Positions 9,101 through 18,766 of a DNA stretch of 64,000 bases are shown here, one piece after another. The stretch's first letter is position 1; each line of letters begins with the position of its first letter. Made by a program: the position numbers and the translations under genes. The stretch spans positions 992,001 to 1,056,000 of the forward strand of contig CBDCWW010000023.1 in NCBI GenBank assembly GCA_965223585.1. The letters run 5' to 3'. Under the pieces are notes generated by a model. The model had not been told where the DNA came from, searched no databases, and saw nothing but the letters and a program-made list of their open reading frames with translations. The stretch comes from CBDCVN01 sp965223585. Its GTDB lineage: Bacteria; Deinococcota; Deinococci; Deinococcales; Trueperaceae.

Positions 9101-11576
9101 GGATGAGCAACTTAAAGACTTTGACATTTTGGTTTCACTTGATGGTGAAACCTTTACAGAGATTTTCTCTGGTGAACTTAGTGCTGTTAAAACAGAGCAA
9201 GCTTTTATCTTTGATGAGCCTGTAGAGGCCCGTTTTGCCCAAATTCGCCTTAATAACAACTACGGCATTAAAACGCATGCAGGCTTTGGCGAGTGGAAAC
9301 TTATTACTGCTCCAGATGTTTTAAAAGGCCCTTTTAATATTGCTGATCCAGCTCTTGGTGGCAACGTAGTGTATTCGGACCCCTTTACTGGTTGGAAAGA
9401 TGCGATTGTTACTGCAAAAAATGAAGGTCAATTCCAAGTGCGACCTCGAGATAACATCTATGAGTGGGTTGTTGGTTTTCACCATTACCGTGCGGCTCAA
9501 ATCACAGAGTTGCAGTGGCTCGATAGTCCAGACCAACGACCTGAACAATACTTACAAAAAGTGGAAATAGAAGTTAGCCTAGAAGAGCCTGTTGGTCCGT
9601 GGCAATCTCTTGCCACTTGGGAATTAGAACGAAGTGAAGATGGTATTGCACCCCTTAAGCTCGAGTCACCAATCTGGGCTAGGTTTGTACGCTTTCGTGC
9701 TAGTGACCCTGAGACAGGTTATGCTCCAACTGTACCCCAACAAATAATTGTTTTAGAGCGTGCTAGCGATGAAGAATACCAATCTATATTGGGCGAGTGG
9801 GGCATGAACAGTCGCAACAGTATCTATGAATGGCTTAATCCGCCCGTGATCGATGCTATTATAAGCGATGATGACAATAACGACAGCCGTGAGAATGTGC
9901 AGTTGTTAGAATTGGATAAAGATTTCTCAGGACGTGTACTGGTAGAGGAAGATATTGATTGGCTGCGCATAGATATTCCTGAAAATCACAATATCTTAAA
10001 TATTACCTTGCGTGGAGATCCTAGCATTGACTATCAGTTCGAACTTCAGAATGAGGTAGGACAAGCTGTTGCTGCACACATTTCAGGTGACAACCTCAGG
10101 CACAATGAAATTGTACTAACAGCCAATGTGACCTCTGGCAGTTATTTCCTAAAAATTGAAGAACCTCCTCGCTCAGTAGTGTTCTCGTGGGATACTAGTG
10201 GCAGTGTGGGCCCTTTCTATGATGTTATTGACCAGACCATGGCCCAGTTTGCACAAGAAGTAAAAGAAGGTCGTGAAGAGGTCAATCTCTTACCCTTTGC
10301 TGATACAGAACTCGAGTTCTTACTAAGAGATTGGTCAGGAGACGCTTCAACAGTTATGTCTGCCGTTGCTAACTCTGATAGGCGAGCTAGCTCGAGCAAC
10401 GCCGAAAGCGCCCTCACACTATCAACCTTGGGTCTCAGAGACCGTTTTGGCACCCGTGCCATTATGTTCATTACCGATGCTGAGACAGACGGCATTAAAC
10501 TAACTCCTAGTCTTTGGCAAGCACTAAAAGAAATAAAACCACGTATTTTCAGTTTTGAAATTAGCTCGCGGGGAAGTACTTATACCCAAGATATGCTGCA
10601 AAGCTGGGCTGGTGTTAATAATGGAGTATATGACTTAGCGATTAACACTGGTGACCTAGAAATTGGTTTTGCTAGGGCAACTTGTATGTTGCGCCGTCCT
10701 AAAACTTACCATGTTAGGGCAAAAGCTATTTTTGAAGAACCAACCGGCCCCGGCTTTCTAAAAGTGGTTCAAAAAGAATTTTCAGATTTAGAGTTAGAAG
10801 AAGAAGCTGTTTCTAGCAGTGTTGCTGTTGAGGTTATCTTAGATGCTTCGGGTAGTATGTTTAAAAAGCTCGAGGACAAGTTCCGCTATGTCATTGCTAA
10901 AGAGGTTCTTAGTGATCTAGTAGCTAACACCTTGCCCGATGATGTTCCCTTTGCTCTTAGAGTATTTGGTAATCGTGAGGAGCAAAGTTGCCGTACTGAT
11001 TTAGAGGTTCCTTTGGGGGTGCTCGAGCGCGAATCTGTGCAAGAAGTTATTGCTGGTATTGTTCCACAAGCTTTTGCTGGTACGCCTATTGCTGATTCAC
11101 TATTGCAAGTTGCTAGCGACTTGAGTGGTTCCGATGGACCTAAGACAGTCATTTTGATTACTGACGGCGAAGAATCCTGTGATGGTGATGTTGAAGCAGC
11201 AATTCAATCACTTAAGGATCAGGGCATTGATGTCCAGCTAAACATAATCGGCTTTGACTTTGATGCAGATGATAAAGAAAAGGCTAGACAGCAGTTTAGA
11301 GCTTGGGCAGAGCTTGGTGGTGGCAAGTATTTTGATGCCAATAGTGCCGAAGAATTGGAGCTTTCGCTAACACAAGCGGTACAAGCACCTACTGAAGTTA
11401 CCTTTGAAGTTATTGATAGTCAAGAAAAAGTGATAGCCACTGGCACAGTTAATGGTGAAGCTCTCGAACTACCTGCAGGTAACTATAAGCTACAAATAAT
11501 GACTGCTGAACCTTATATAATTGATGTGCAAATTTTAGCAGAAGAAACTAAGCAACTAGAGATAGAGCAGGAATAA
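6186..11576 (+). CDS. Giant secreted protein with PPC-like repeats and two vWA domains
   Basis: The frame opens with GTG 6186 inside a GTGA overlap with the previous stop; ATG 6192 is an alternative. The product is about 1796 residues with a signal peptide (LLIILTISLLVQLAQAQ). Pre-peptidase C-terminal-like modules begin with EPN/EPD motifs near residues 30, 167, 287, 401, 554 and 665, and a related one lies near 1228. Two discoidin-like segments follow (AFDGTLSGSRG near 924, another near 1060-1180). Two von Willebrand factor A domains close the protein, with MIDAS motifs DTSGS (about 1335) and DASGSM (about 1552). A small beta domain ends it. vWA MIDAS sites bind divalent metal and protein ligands, so this looks like an extracellular adhesion or scaffold protein acting with its transglutaminase-like partner. 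The role is inferred; architecture confidence is high. Confidence 0.85.
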   Translation: MKMKQQTLLIILTISLLVQLAQAQTCKNTQEPDNMPSEATALTGKACAIGEAEKSDQDLILWTVSEEDAKKFWILELEGPKNQLSELEVLRVTLAEDGSTVTARETLLTLSTPDGNLESSQPLIFAPGTYILGMVSAGEGGYYLNLRPDKHPNNPSANRNLPSNRDYEPNESTEEASIVKGAFSFAGDIVGSPDYYRWEVSEEEAKQLWQLQAQAMLGSELTIKIFDSSGEQVTVASIEGSDNLAINNLGLIADTYTLVLSPPSKLPTPYVISTAPLGIPTDGQEIEPNNTFKEANILKPEAPMVGDLDTQGSDYFRFTINSVEETRSIQLKLDKQIRINLCLYDNEGTRLKCQSSENTALTNLKLSGDYGLSVSPVGVQEEGIPYALSIVNENVAKPGFETEPNDRSEDAFVLNDSNAVRGNLVASEYDFFQFTVEGNPQLWRIQAVGEGIRNLELTNLAGRQMQARGVNVGEKRIRLDNLLLFPGTYFISLLGQDTDYALRAVSLGPPDELLESLTPLEDSVEPLQEEAELAVEDDFRVIIPGPRPEGLIEQEPNDVPGSAERLRFDAPRVGLLPSGDADVYRFFLAAEQYIKFEVTPPKDAQVQISFDSDIRTISSELGAVAMYEGLLLPGDHVVTLKAWTPSEGFYQLRLTQLDPLAVPADLEPNNRQEQARPLPAAFDVSGTIGQYNDQDWFRLPILSQETQMTIAMKGAVSDLAFMVGEEVLEFYFDREANAYQGVIPADTIVDLRLRGRGEGDYSLDFTFDNAPEIGDLPDIALTLESNVKEVAAYWHEGQKIPLSLTIKNNSDSEQALTLQNASSDHNWTPSFKQESLTLAAGEQETLSGQIEVLADARDDQPVLITAGVANEQSFINSTSLSITPSCIAPTVNAQQIWPLPKELLGGLNVAWAGLGSQVVGDNRFAPDAFDGTLSGSRGAQRSLGEVITVELAGNEPVKLLGTLLHPQASVHRDEQLKDFDILVSLDGETFTEIFSGELSAVKTEQAFIFDEPVEARFAQIRLNNNYGIKTHAGFGEWKLITAPDVLKGPFNIADPALGGNVVYSDPFTGWKDAIVTAKNEGQFQVRPRDNIYEWVVGFHHYRAAQITELQWLDSPDQRPEQYLQKVEIEVSLEEPVGPWQSLATWELERSEDGIAPLKLESPIWARFVRFRASDPETGYAPTVPQQIIVLERASDEEYQSILGEWGMNSRNSIYEWLNPPVIDAIISDDDNNDSRENVQLLELDKDFSGRVLVEEDIDWLRIDIPENHNILNITLRGDPSIDYQFELQNEVGQAVAAHISGDNLRHNEIVLTANVTSGSYFLKIEEPPRSVVFSWDTSGSVGPFYDVIDQTMAQFAQEVKEGREEVNLLPFADTELEFLLRDWSGDASTVMSAVANSDRRASSSNAESALTLSTLGLRDRFGTRAIMFITDAETDGIKLTPSLWQALKEIKPRIFSFEISSRGSTYTQDMLQSWAGVNNGVYDLAINTGDLEIGFARATCMLRRPKTYHVRAKAIFEEPTGPGFLKVVQKEFSDLELEEEAVSSSVAVEVILDASGSMFKKLEDKFRYVIAKEVLSDLVANTLPDDVPFALRVFGNREEQSCRTDLEVPLGVLERESVQEVIAGIVPQAFAGTPIADSLLQVASDLSGSDGPKTVILITDGEESCDGDVEAAIQSLKDQGIDVQLNIIGFDFDADDKEKARQQFRAWAELGGGKYFDANSAEELELSLTQAVQAPTEVTFEVIDSQEKVIATGTVNGEALELPAGNYKLQIMTAEPYIIDVQILAEETKQLEIEQE

Positions 11577-11761
11577 GAAGTTAAGCAATTGCAAAAACCT
11601 ATAAACTCCTACTTTTAAAGCTTAAGGAAAACTTCCACTTATCTAAAGTTTAGAAGGTGATAAATTGACTTGTGATTAGGAAGCTAGTTTAATGACAATA
11701 ATTCCTACAAAGCTAATTAATGTCTTGGTTGACCTCTATAACACCAATTAGGTGATATTTA

Positions 11762-11959
11762 ATGCAATACAAACGCTCTGATAAGCCATTACCCTTACAA
11801 AGACGTTTATCTCGTGAAGAACTAAAAGTCTATACTGTTTGTCGTAATGCTGCGACTGTTCAGGAAATAGCAGAGAAAACAGGGCTTGATCATGTCCAAA
11901 TTATAATTGTTTTAAATTCTTTTATACCTGAAGGTTTGGTTAATGTGCTCGAGCAATGA
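11762..11959 (+). CDS. Small winged-helix-like protein
   Basis: This 65-residue frame starts at ATG 11762. Its core (LSREELKVYTVCRNAATVQEIAEKTGLDH) has the shape of a winged helix-turn-helix: a helix, then VQEIAEKTGLDHVQIIIVLNSF as the HTH, then a short GLVNVLEQ wing. It could be a small DNA-binding regulator or only a structural relative. A weak GGTG precedes the start. A CTCGAG palindrome lies at its very end, as in many neighbouring genes, which supports it as resident coding sequence. It precedes purA by about 80 bp on the same strand. No function is assigned. Confidence 0.6.
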   Translation: MQYKRSDKPLPLQRRLSREELKVYTVCRNAATVQEIAEKTGLDHVQIIIVLNSFIPEGLVNVLEQ

Positions 11960-12002
11960 CTTTTGACTAAACTCATTATAAAATGGTTGAATAGTTAGAA
12001 AA

Positions 12003-12025
12003 AAAGCTTAAAATTTTTAAGCTTT
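12003..12025 (+). promoter_or_regulatory. purA leader palindrome next to the ribosome-binding site
   Basis: A perfect inverted repeat (AAAGCTTAAAA and its complement, one central base) ends directly at the purA Shine-Dalgarno GGAGG (12026-12030). As RNA it would form an 11-bp, A/U-rich hairpin abutting the ribosome-binding site. It could tune translation initiation or be an operator. It is not followed by a terminator-type arrangement, since the gene starts 15 bp later. Confidence 0.45.
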
Positions 12026-12039
12026 GGAGGTTTTTTATT

Positions 12040-13251
12040 ATGTCGGGAATGGCCATTATTGGGGCTCAGTGGGGTGATGAGGGTAAAGGCAAAGTAGTAG
12101 ATGCCCTAGCTAGTCAAGCAGATTTTGTAGTGCGCTATTCAGGAGGGGCAAATGCTGGTCATACAATAGTTGTAGGAAAAGAAGTTTTTAAATTGCATCA
12201 TTTGCCTTGTGGCATATTGCATGGTCAAGCAGTCTCTATCTTGGGTGGTGGCATGGCTATTAACCCTTGGACATTTAGGGAAGAATACGAAACTTTTGCA
12301 AAGCAGCATGACATTGGTGAGGTTTATATTGCTAAAGGAGCACATCTGGTTTTACCCCACCAACTTAAAAATGATGAAGGCGGTGGCAGTTATATTGGCA
12401 CTACTAAACGTGGCATAGGTCCTAACTATTCTGATAGAGCCAGACGGGTAGGTTTACGCTTCGAAGATCTATTCTCTGATGATGTTTTGCTTAAGCAACT
12501 GGAAAGACTCTTGGTTGCCAAGCCTAATTCTACTGCTCGAGTCAATTGGAAAACTACTGAACAAGCCTTTGAAGATTTAAGAGATGTACGTGAATTTATC
12601 TTACCTTTTGTGAAAGATACAGGGCAAATTTTGCGTGAGGCTTTAAGGAAAAATGCGAGAGTGCTTTTTGAAGGTGGTCAAGGTACTATGCTTGACCTTA
12701 ACTACGGCACTTATCCTTACGTTACTAGTAGTCATCCCACTGTAGGAGGAATTTTAATAGGTGCTGGTGTAAGCCATAAAGCACTAAACAAGGTTTATGG
12801 TGTGGTTAAAGCTTTTACCTCTCGTGTAGGAAACGGTCCTTTCATAACTGAGCTTGAAGGTGAAACGGCTGGTTTTCTTAGAGGTACTGGACAAAATCAG
12901 TGGGATGAATATGGTACCACTACTGGCAGGCCACGTCGAGTGGGCTGGCTTGATTTGGTACAGTTAAAATATGCCTGTGAACTCAATGGTTTTGATGGTC
13001 TTATCTTAACTAAGCTTGATGTACTTTCAGGCCTTGATAGCATTAAGGTGTGTATAGAGTACAAAAATAATACTCCTGTTTTTAAAGAGGTGGCTGGTTG
13101 GGGTAAACTTAAAGGTTTGGGTAAAAGGGAGGCCTTGCCCAAAGAAGTTTTAGAATACCTTGATCTAATAGAGGATTTCACTGAAACCCCTGTAGTTATG
13201 TTTTCAACTAGCCCTGATCGTGAAGATACATATGGAGAAATATCTTGGTAG
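12040..13251 (+). CDS. purA: Adenylosuccinate synthetase
   Basis: PurA joins IMP and aspartate using GTP, the first committed step to AMP. The 403-residue product has the N-terminal GTP-binding loop GAQWGDEGKGK with the catalytic Asp, the IMP-site SGGANAGHT with the catalytic His, GTTKRGIGPNYSDRARR, the FEGGQGTMLD segment, and the C-terminal TTTGRPRRVGWLD nucleotide-base motif. It is slightly shorter than the usual 425-430 residues, but all landmark motifs are present. GGAGG at 12026-12030 supports ATG 12040. It converges with the glycosidase gene, with only about 10 bp between their ends. Confidence 0.97.
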   Translation: MSGMAIIGAQWGDEGKGKVVDALASQADFVVRYSGGANAGHTIVVGKEVFKLHHLPCGILHGQAVSILGGGMAINPWTFREEYETFAKQHDIGEVYIAKGAHLVLPHQLKNDEGGGSYIGTTKRGIGPNYSDRARRVGLRFEDLFSDDVLLKQLERLLVAKPNSTARVNWKTTEQAFEDLRDVREFILPFVKDTGQILREALRKNARVLFEGGQGTMLDLNYGTYPYVTSSHPTVGGILIGAGVSHKALNKVYGVVKAFTSRVGNGPFITELEGETAGFLRGTGQNQWDEYGTTTGRPRRVGWLDLVQLKYACELNGFDGLILTKLDVLSGLDSIKVCIEYKNNTPVFKEVAGWGKLKGLGKREALPKEVLEYLDLIEDFTETPVVMFSTSPDREDTYGEISW

Positions 13252-13260
13252 CAATGAAGA

Positions 13261-15893
13261 TTACCAGTTCTGAATTAGCTTGGCAACCAAGGCTGTCCAG
13301 CCAGTTTGGTGGCTTGCACCTATCCCTGCACCAGTGTCACCTTGAAAATACTCATTAAAAAGAATGTGATTGCGCCAGTGTGGATCAGTCTGAAAATAAT
13401 CATTGCTGCCATAAAAGGCACGTTTGCCTTCTTTGTTTTGTAAAAATATACTTGAAAGCCGCCAAGCAATATCATCAGCTACTTCTTGCAGAGTTGCTGA
13501 CCTGTTAGAACCTGTGGGAAGTTCAACCTTGAGTTTGTTTCCATAGTAATAATGGTACTTTTCTAGTGATTCAATGATGAGGTAATTTAGTGGAAACCAG
13601 ATAGGACCACGCCAGTTGCTGTTACCACCAAAAAGATTTGTACTTGATTCAGCAGGCTCATAACGAACCGTATGTGATATACCGTTTAGTTGAAGAGTAA
13701 ATGGGTTGGTTTCATGCTCTTTAGACAATGAGCGCAGACCATAAGTAGAGAGAAACTGCTCTGTGTCTAAGGTGCGTTTTAGAATGCTTTCAAGCTTATC
13801 CCTATTAACTATAGAAAGAAGCAGGCGTTCACCCATGCCAGTCTTAGTAAATGAAGCTGCATGCCTCACTAGATTTGGGCGATTCTTAAGGAACCAGTCC
13901 ATTCGGGCTTTAAACTGAGGAAGTTTTTCAAGCAGGTGTGAATCTAGTGTTTCCACTGCAAAAAGAGGAATTAATCCTACAAAGGAGCGAATTTTTAGAG
14001 GAATGTTATTGCAATTTTGCAGGTGAATTTGATCATAATAAAAATTATCATTATTGTTCCACAGGCCTTCTCCACCACAAGTGTCATTGATAGCACTAGC
14101 AATATAGATAAAATGCTCAAAAATTTTGTCGCCACATCTTCATAAATAGGATTGCTACGGGCTAGCTCGAGCGCAATAGCTAACATATTTAAACAGTACA
14201 TACCCATCCAAGCAGTGCCGTCGGCTTGCTCGAGCCGCCCTCCGGTAGGAAGCGGTGTGCTACGGTCAAAAACACCAATGTTATCAAGGCCCAAAAACCC
14301 ACCTTCAAAAATATTATTTCCTTCAGTATCTTTGCGATTAACCCACCAAGTAAAATTCAAAAGTAGTTTATGGAAAATTCCTTCCAGAAAGTTTGTATCT
14401 GCTTTACCAGTAGCGTTGCGAGCAATTTTATAAACGCGCCAAGCAGCCCAAGCATGTACTGGTGGGTTAACATCACTAAATGACCACTCATAAGCAGGAA
14501 GCTGCCCGTTGGGGTGCATATACCACTCTCTAGTTAACAGGATAAGTTGTTGTTTGGCCCACTCAGGGTCAATCATGGCGATTGGCAGAGTGTGAAAAGC
14601 CAAATCCCAAGCAGCAAACCAAGGATATTCCCACTTATCTGGCATAGAAATAACATCATAGGTGTTAAGGTGTCGCCAGTGGCGATTGCGTCCATGTTTG
14701 CGTGTCGCAGGGGGTTTTGGTTGTACTGGGTCACCATCGAGCCAAGGTTCAACATCTATGTTGTAAAATTGCTTGGTCCACATAAGGCCTGCAAAAGCTT
14801 GGCGCTGTACAAGTTTTTCATCGTCACTTAGTCCATTTTTCTGTATAGCAGCGTAGAATTCGTTGGCCTCCTCGAGCCTTTTAGCAAAGACGGCCTCAAA
14901 ATCATCAAAGGGTTGGGCTAAGGCTTGATTGCTTAGGCGTACTCGAGCAGTAAAAGTTTCACCTGATTCCAAAGTAGTTTTAAAATGTGCAGCGGCCTTG
15001 CTACCTTTACGTTTAGGATTGACCTTATATACTTCTTTGTGAACTACTGCATTGTTAATGCCATCTTTTACATAGGGAGATGAATTTGGCGAGTCGAAAA
15101 GGCGTTCTTTATTTGTTTCGTTTTCTGTAAAGAGCAGTGGTCTGTTGCCATCGATATACCACCAGCGCTCACCCAGACTTTGGTTGTTGGTGTAAATAGT
15201 ATTGGGAGAGATTGCACGCAACTCAGTCTTTATTTGCTTATGGTCCCAAGACCAAGTGTTACGTGCCCATAGGTGTGGTAAAATATGAATAGGAGCTACT
15301 TTTGGCCCGCGATTCACCACAGAAATTTGGCAGAGGATATCTTCTTCACTTGCTTTAGCATATTCTATAAAGACATCAAAGTAGAGGTTTTTGTCAAAAA
15401 CCTCTTTGAGGGCATCGTATAGCTCGTATTCGGGAGCTTCTCGTTCACGTCGGCGATTTTCCTCGACTAATTCAGCATAGGGGTAAGCAACTTGTGGATA
15501 CTTATAAAGCATCTTCATATAGCTATGTGTAGGAGTGCTATCAAGATAATAATAGTACTCTTTAACATCCTCACCATGGTTACCTTCTGAGCCTGTCAAA
15601 CCAAAAAATCGCTCTTTTAAGATTGAATCTTTCTCATTCCACAAGGCTAGTGCTAAACAAAGATTTTGGCTGCTGTTACAGATGCCTCCCAAACCATCTT
15701 CATTCCAACGGTAAGCGCGAGCTCGAGCATGATCATGAGGAAAATAATCCCAAACATCGCCTTGTTCACTATAGTCCTCGCGCACTGTTCCCCAAGCACG
15801 TTCACTTAAGTAAGGCCCCCATTTTCTCCAATTGGTTCTTTTAGTTTCTAGGTCAACTAGACGTTGGTGTTCAGCGGTTTTAGGATAAGACAT
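13261..15893 (-). pseudogene. GH63-type glucosidase (MGH1-like), frameshifted
   Basis: Two minus-strand frames (15893-13995 and 13956-13261) are the two halves of one glycoside hydrolase of the GH63/YgjK-like clan, an (alpha/alpha)6-barrel enzyme acting on glucosides or mannosylglycerate-type substrates. The first half has WGPYLSERAWGTVREDYSE, YRWNEDGLGGICN and FAAWDLAFHTLP (general acid region). The second has NWRGPIWFPLNYLI and FNEYFQGDTGAG (general base region). Around the run of five A on the plus strand (14119-14123) the reading shifts. Inserting one base restores ATKFFEHFIYIASAIND and a continuous 877-residue protein of normal family length, because 2633+1 is divisible by 3. This is either a recent loss-of-function mutation or a homopolymer sequencing error. 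No other lesion is visible. Confidence 0.88.
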
Positions 15894-15988
15894 AATGCCT
15901 CTACTATACCTTTAGCTATAGCGCTCGAGCTTAATAACTTGAAGAATGAATGTGGCTAATAGGAACTGCTAAAACACTAGGAAGTTAA

Positions 15989-16921
15989 TTATAAGTCATT
16001 TTCAGCTAACCATTTCTCTGCTGCCATAGCTGCTCGAGTACCTGCCCCAACACTGGTGCCAAGCTGGCGGTAGATTTCATCACTTACATCTCCAGCAGCA
16101 AATACCCCTTCCATATTAGTGTAAATCTCGTCACGCACATCTACATAGCCGCTATCACGTAGTTTAATTACATCTTTTAAGTAGCCAGTGTTAGGCACAT
16201 GACCTATATAGATAAAAACCCCATCAGCTTTAATGAGACCCTCTTCTCCAGTTTTTACGTTGCGTGTTTTAACCCCAGTTACTAAACCATTCTCACCAAT
16301 AACCTCTTCAACTACAGTGTCCCAAACCCAGTGCATCTTCTCATTAGCAAAGGCGCGTTTCTGGGCTTCTTTATTGGCCCTAAGCTCATCACGACGATGG
16401 ACAACTGTAACCTTGCTAGCAAATTTAGTTAGAAACATGCCCTCTTCAACAGCAGCGTCCCCACCACCAACTACAACCACTTCCTTATCACGATAGAAAA
16501 AACCGTCACACGTAGCACAAGTGCTTACCCCTCTTCCATAAAATTCGTCCTCGCCGGGAACTCCTAAGCGACGCGGATTTGCTCCTGTAGCTATAATAAC
16601 TGCTTTAGCATGATAATCTCCTTCACTACCCTTAACTAAAAAGCCAGTGCCATTTTTTTCAATGCTATTAATCTCCGCCATTTTGATCTTAGCCCCAAAC
16701 TTTTCAGCTTGTTTAACCATACGTTCTGAAAGCTCAGGTCCACTAATGACTTCAGGGAAGCCCGGGTAATTCTCGACTTCTTGAGTCTGGGCAATTTGCC
16801 CGCCGGGTAAACCCTTTTCTAAGATGACAGTACTAAGCTGGGCTCTACCTGTATAAATACCAGCAGTTAGGCCTGCAGGGCCTGCACCAATTATAGCTAC
16901 GTCTACTCGTTCATTAGACAT
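15989..16921 (-). CDS. trxB: Thioredoxin-disulfide reductase
   Basis: This 310-residue flavoenzyme passes electrons from NADPH to thioredoxin in the cytoplasm. It shows the FAD Rossmann motif GAGPAGLTAG (residues 12-21), the redox-active CATC (135-138) followed by DG, the NADPH motif GGGDAAVEEG, and the C-terminal FAD motif GVFAAGDVSDEIYRQ. A GGAG ribosome-binding site (TAGGAG in coding sense) lies just upstream of ATG 16921. Length and motif order are standard. It stands alone, with an upstream gap of about 80 bp to the following gene. Confidence 0.97.
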   Translation of the reverse strand: MSNERVDVAIIGAGPAGLTAGIYTGRAQLSTVILEKGLPGGQIAQTQEVENYPGFPEVISGPELSERMVKQAEKFGAKIKMAEINSIEKNGTGFLVKGSEGDYHAKAVIIATGANPRRLGVPGEDEFYGRGVSTCATCDGFFYRDKEVVVVGGGDAAVEEGMFLTKFASKVTVVHRRDELRANKEAQKRAFANEKMHWVWDTVVEEVIGENGLVTGVKTRNVKTGEEGLIKADGVFIYIGHVPNTGYLKDVIKLRDSGYVDVRDEIYTNMEGVFAAGDVSDEIYRQLGTSVGAGTRAAMAAEKWLAENDL

Positions 16922-17003
16922 TTAAAACTCCTACAAAAAAACTAGGTGATCAACACCTATATTACCTAAACTTTAACAAAATAATTGCGAAAAGCTTGTA
17001 TGC

Positions 17004-17570
17004 TTAGCGACAAAGTTCTGTATAGCGAAAGCAATCTGTAGTATGATCCATTACCATGCCCACTGCCTGCATATGAGCATAAACGATTGTAGAACCCACA
17101 AACTTAAACCCACGTTTCTTTAAGTCTTTGCTAAGAGCATCTGATTGAGAAGAAGTCGCAGGGATATCCTCAAAAGTCTTCCAATTATTGACAATGGGTT
17201 TCCCTTTTACAAAATCCCAACTATACCCATCAAATGAACCAAACTCTTCTTGAATCTTTAAAAATGCTTGGGCATTTGTAATAGCCGCTTTCACCTTAAG
17301 CTTGTTACGAATAATGCCCTTATCGCTTAACAGTCTTGCGACCTTGTTCTCATTATAGTTAGCTATTTTTTCTATTGCAAAACTATCAAAGGCTTTTCTA
17401 AAATTCTCACGCTTCTTTAGGACTGTGAGCCAACTAAGGCCTGCTTGAAAGGTTTCTAAAAGCAAAAACTCAAATAGAAGCTTATCATCATGAACAGGAA
17501 CACCCCACTCTTCATCATGATAAGCAATATATAGTGGATCATTTTTAACCCAAGCACAGCGGGTAGCCAC
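17004..17570 (-). CDS. tag: DNA-3-methyladenine glycosylase I
   Basis: The 188-residue protein removes 3-methyladenine from alkylated DNA by base excision. The sequence carries the family N-terminus RCAWVKNDPLYIAYHDEEWG, with the zinc-ligand Cys and the conserved H-D-E-E-W-G, the ETFQAGLSW active-site glutamate region, and the C-terminal VNDH-type zinc ligands (VMDHTTDCFR). The start is GTG 17570, six bases after the stop of the DsbA-like gene, so the two are probably co-transcribed. A second, unrelated 3-methyladenine glycosylase (mpg) lies at 37970-38530. Confidence 0.95.
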   Translation of the reverse strand: MATRCAWVKNDPLYIAYHDEEWGVPVHDDKLLFEFLLLETFQAGLSWLTVLKKRENFRKAFDSFAIEKIANYNENKVARLLSDKGIIRNKLKVKAAITNAQAFLKIQEEFGSFDGYSWDFVKGKPIVNNWKTFEDIPATSSQSDALSKDLKKRGFKFVGSTIVYAHMQAVGMVMDHTTDCFRYTELCR

Positions 17571-17575
17571 CTAAT

Positions 17576-18766
17576 TTACTTTAACTTTTCCTGTAGCTCA
17601 TCTAAAACAAAAGCAAAGTCATCATAAGAGTATCTTCCGGGAACTTTAATACCTTCAAATTGACCATTTTTTTCTTTCCCTATTATGAATGTTGGAGTGC
17701 CTTGGGCACCTACACTTCTACTTTGCCTATTATTAGTTTGAAATGTAGTTTTATACACTTGGTCTTGGATGCAGTTGTTTAGTTTTTTCTTATTAATTTT
17801 TAAGTCTTGTGCTAGACCTTGAATTGTCTTAGCATTCCGTGGTCTGGGAGCTGAATATATATCATTAATAAAACTTAGATGGTCCTTAGTGTTTAATTGC
17901 TTTCTAACACACAAAGAAGCATTAACGGCAGACTCTGTAGTTGAGCGACCTATCATTGTAACATCTCTATAAACAAATTTTACTTTCCCTGTATCTATAT
18001 AGTTTTTAATCAGTAAAGGTAAAGTTTCATCATGAAATATTGCACAGGAAGGACAGTTGTAATCTGAATACTCAATTATAGTAATAGGTGCATCCTTATC
18101 ACCAAAAACTATCTCATCATTAAAGCTTAAACTTTCACCTTCAATTATTTTGGGTTCTCTATCTGAACTTGCTTCATTATCTTCAGAATCACTATCTTCT
18201 TCACTATTCTCTGATGTTCCTTCAGTATCTTCTAAAGGCGCACCTACACTCTCTGGCTTTGCTTTAGGGGTTGCAGTCGCTTGTCCTGAAGGTATATAAA
18301 AGGGTAACTCCGAATAATCTAACTTAGTAGCATAACCAATTTTAATGCTGCCCTCAGCTGAACTTTCTGGCGGTGGAGTGTTGTAAGAAACTATAATATA
18401 GCCATCATTGGTTTTGTAAAGTCTACCTTTTAAGGTAAGGTTGTCTGCCAAGGCAATGTTGCCCCATGTACTTACGGAATTTAAGTATATGCCAGCAGGG
18501 CGCACACTTATATAAGTATCCCACAAACTTTTAAACATGGCTTCATCAACACTTGCTAGGCCACAAAACCACTGAACATCAATATTTACACCATCCTGTG
18601 AATCCTCTTCACAGTCTATGGAAGCACTATAAGTCTTTTCCAACATGTAACTAGCAAAATCATAATAGGGCCCATCAGAGGACATTTGCTCAGCTGTAAC
18701 TTGCAAAAAGCAAAATGCCCCTACTAATGTAATTAATATAACTCTGTGAATTAAATTAGCAACCAT
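17576..18766 (-). CDS. Exported DsbA-like thiol oxidoreductase
   Basis: The 396-residue product begins with a signal peptide (LITLVGAFCFLQVTA). Residues about 30-140 form an unrecognised domain with two cysteines. An acidic, low-complexity linker (about 165-205, Glu/Asp/Ser-rich) leads to a thioredoxin-fold domain with ITIIEYSDYNCPSCAIFHDE (CPSC active site), a helical insertion with two further cysteines, and the cis-proline motif GTPTFIIG. This is the layout of DsbA/DsbG-like periplasmic disulfide proteins. A strong GGAGG lies upstream of ATG 18766. It probably oxidises or isomerises disulfides in exported proteins; the substrate is unknown. tag follows directly in the same direction. Confidence 0.88.
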   Translation of the reverse strand: MVANLIHRVILITLVGAFCFLQVTAEQMSSDGPYYDFASYMLEKTYSASIDCEEDSQDGVNIDVQWFCGLASVDEAMFKSLWDTYISVRPAGIYLNSVSTWGNIALADNLTLKGRLYKTNDGYIIVSYNTPPPESSAEGSIKIGYATKLDYSELPFYIPSGQATATPKAKPESVGAPLEDTEGTSENSEEDSDSEDNEASSDREPKIIEGESLSFNDEIVFGDKDAPITIIEYSDYNCPSCAIFHDETLPLLIKNYIDTGKVKFVYRDVTMIGRSTTESAVNASLCVRKQLNTKDHLSFINDIYSAPRPRNAKTIQGLAQDLKINKKKLNNCIQDQVYKTTFQTNNRQSRSVGAQGTPTFIIGKEKNGQFEGIKVPGRYSYDDFAFVLDELQEKLK

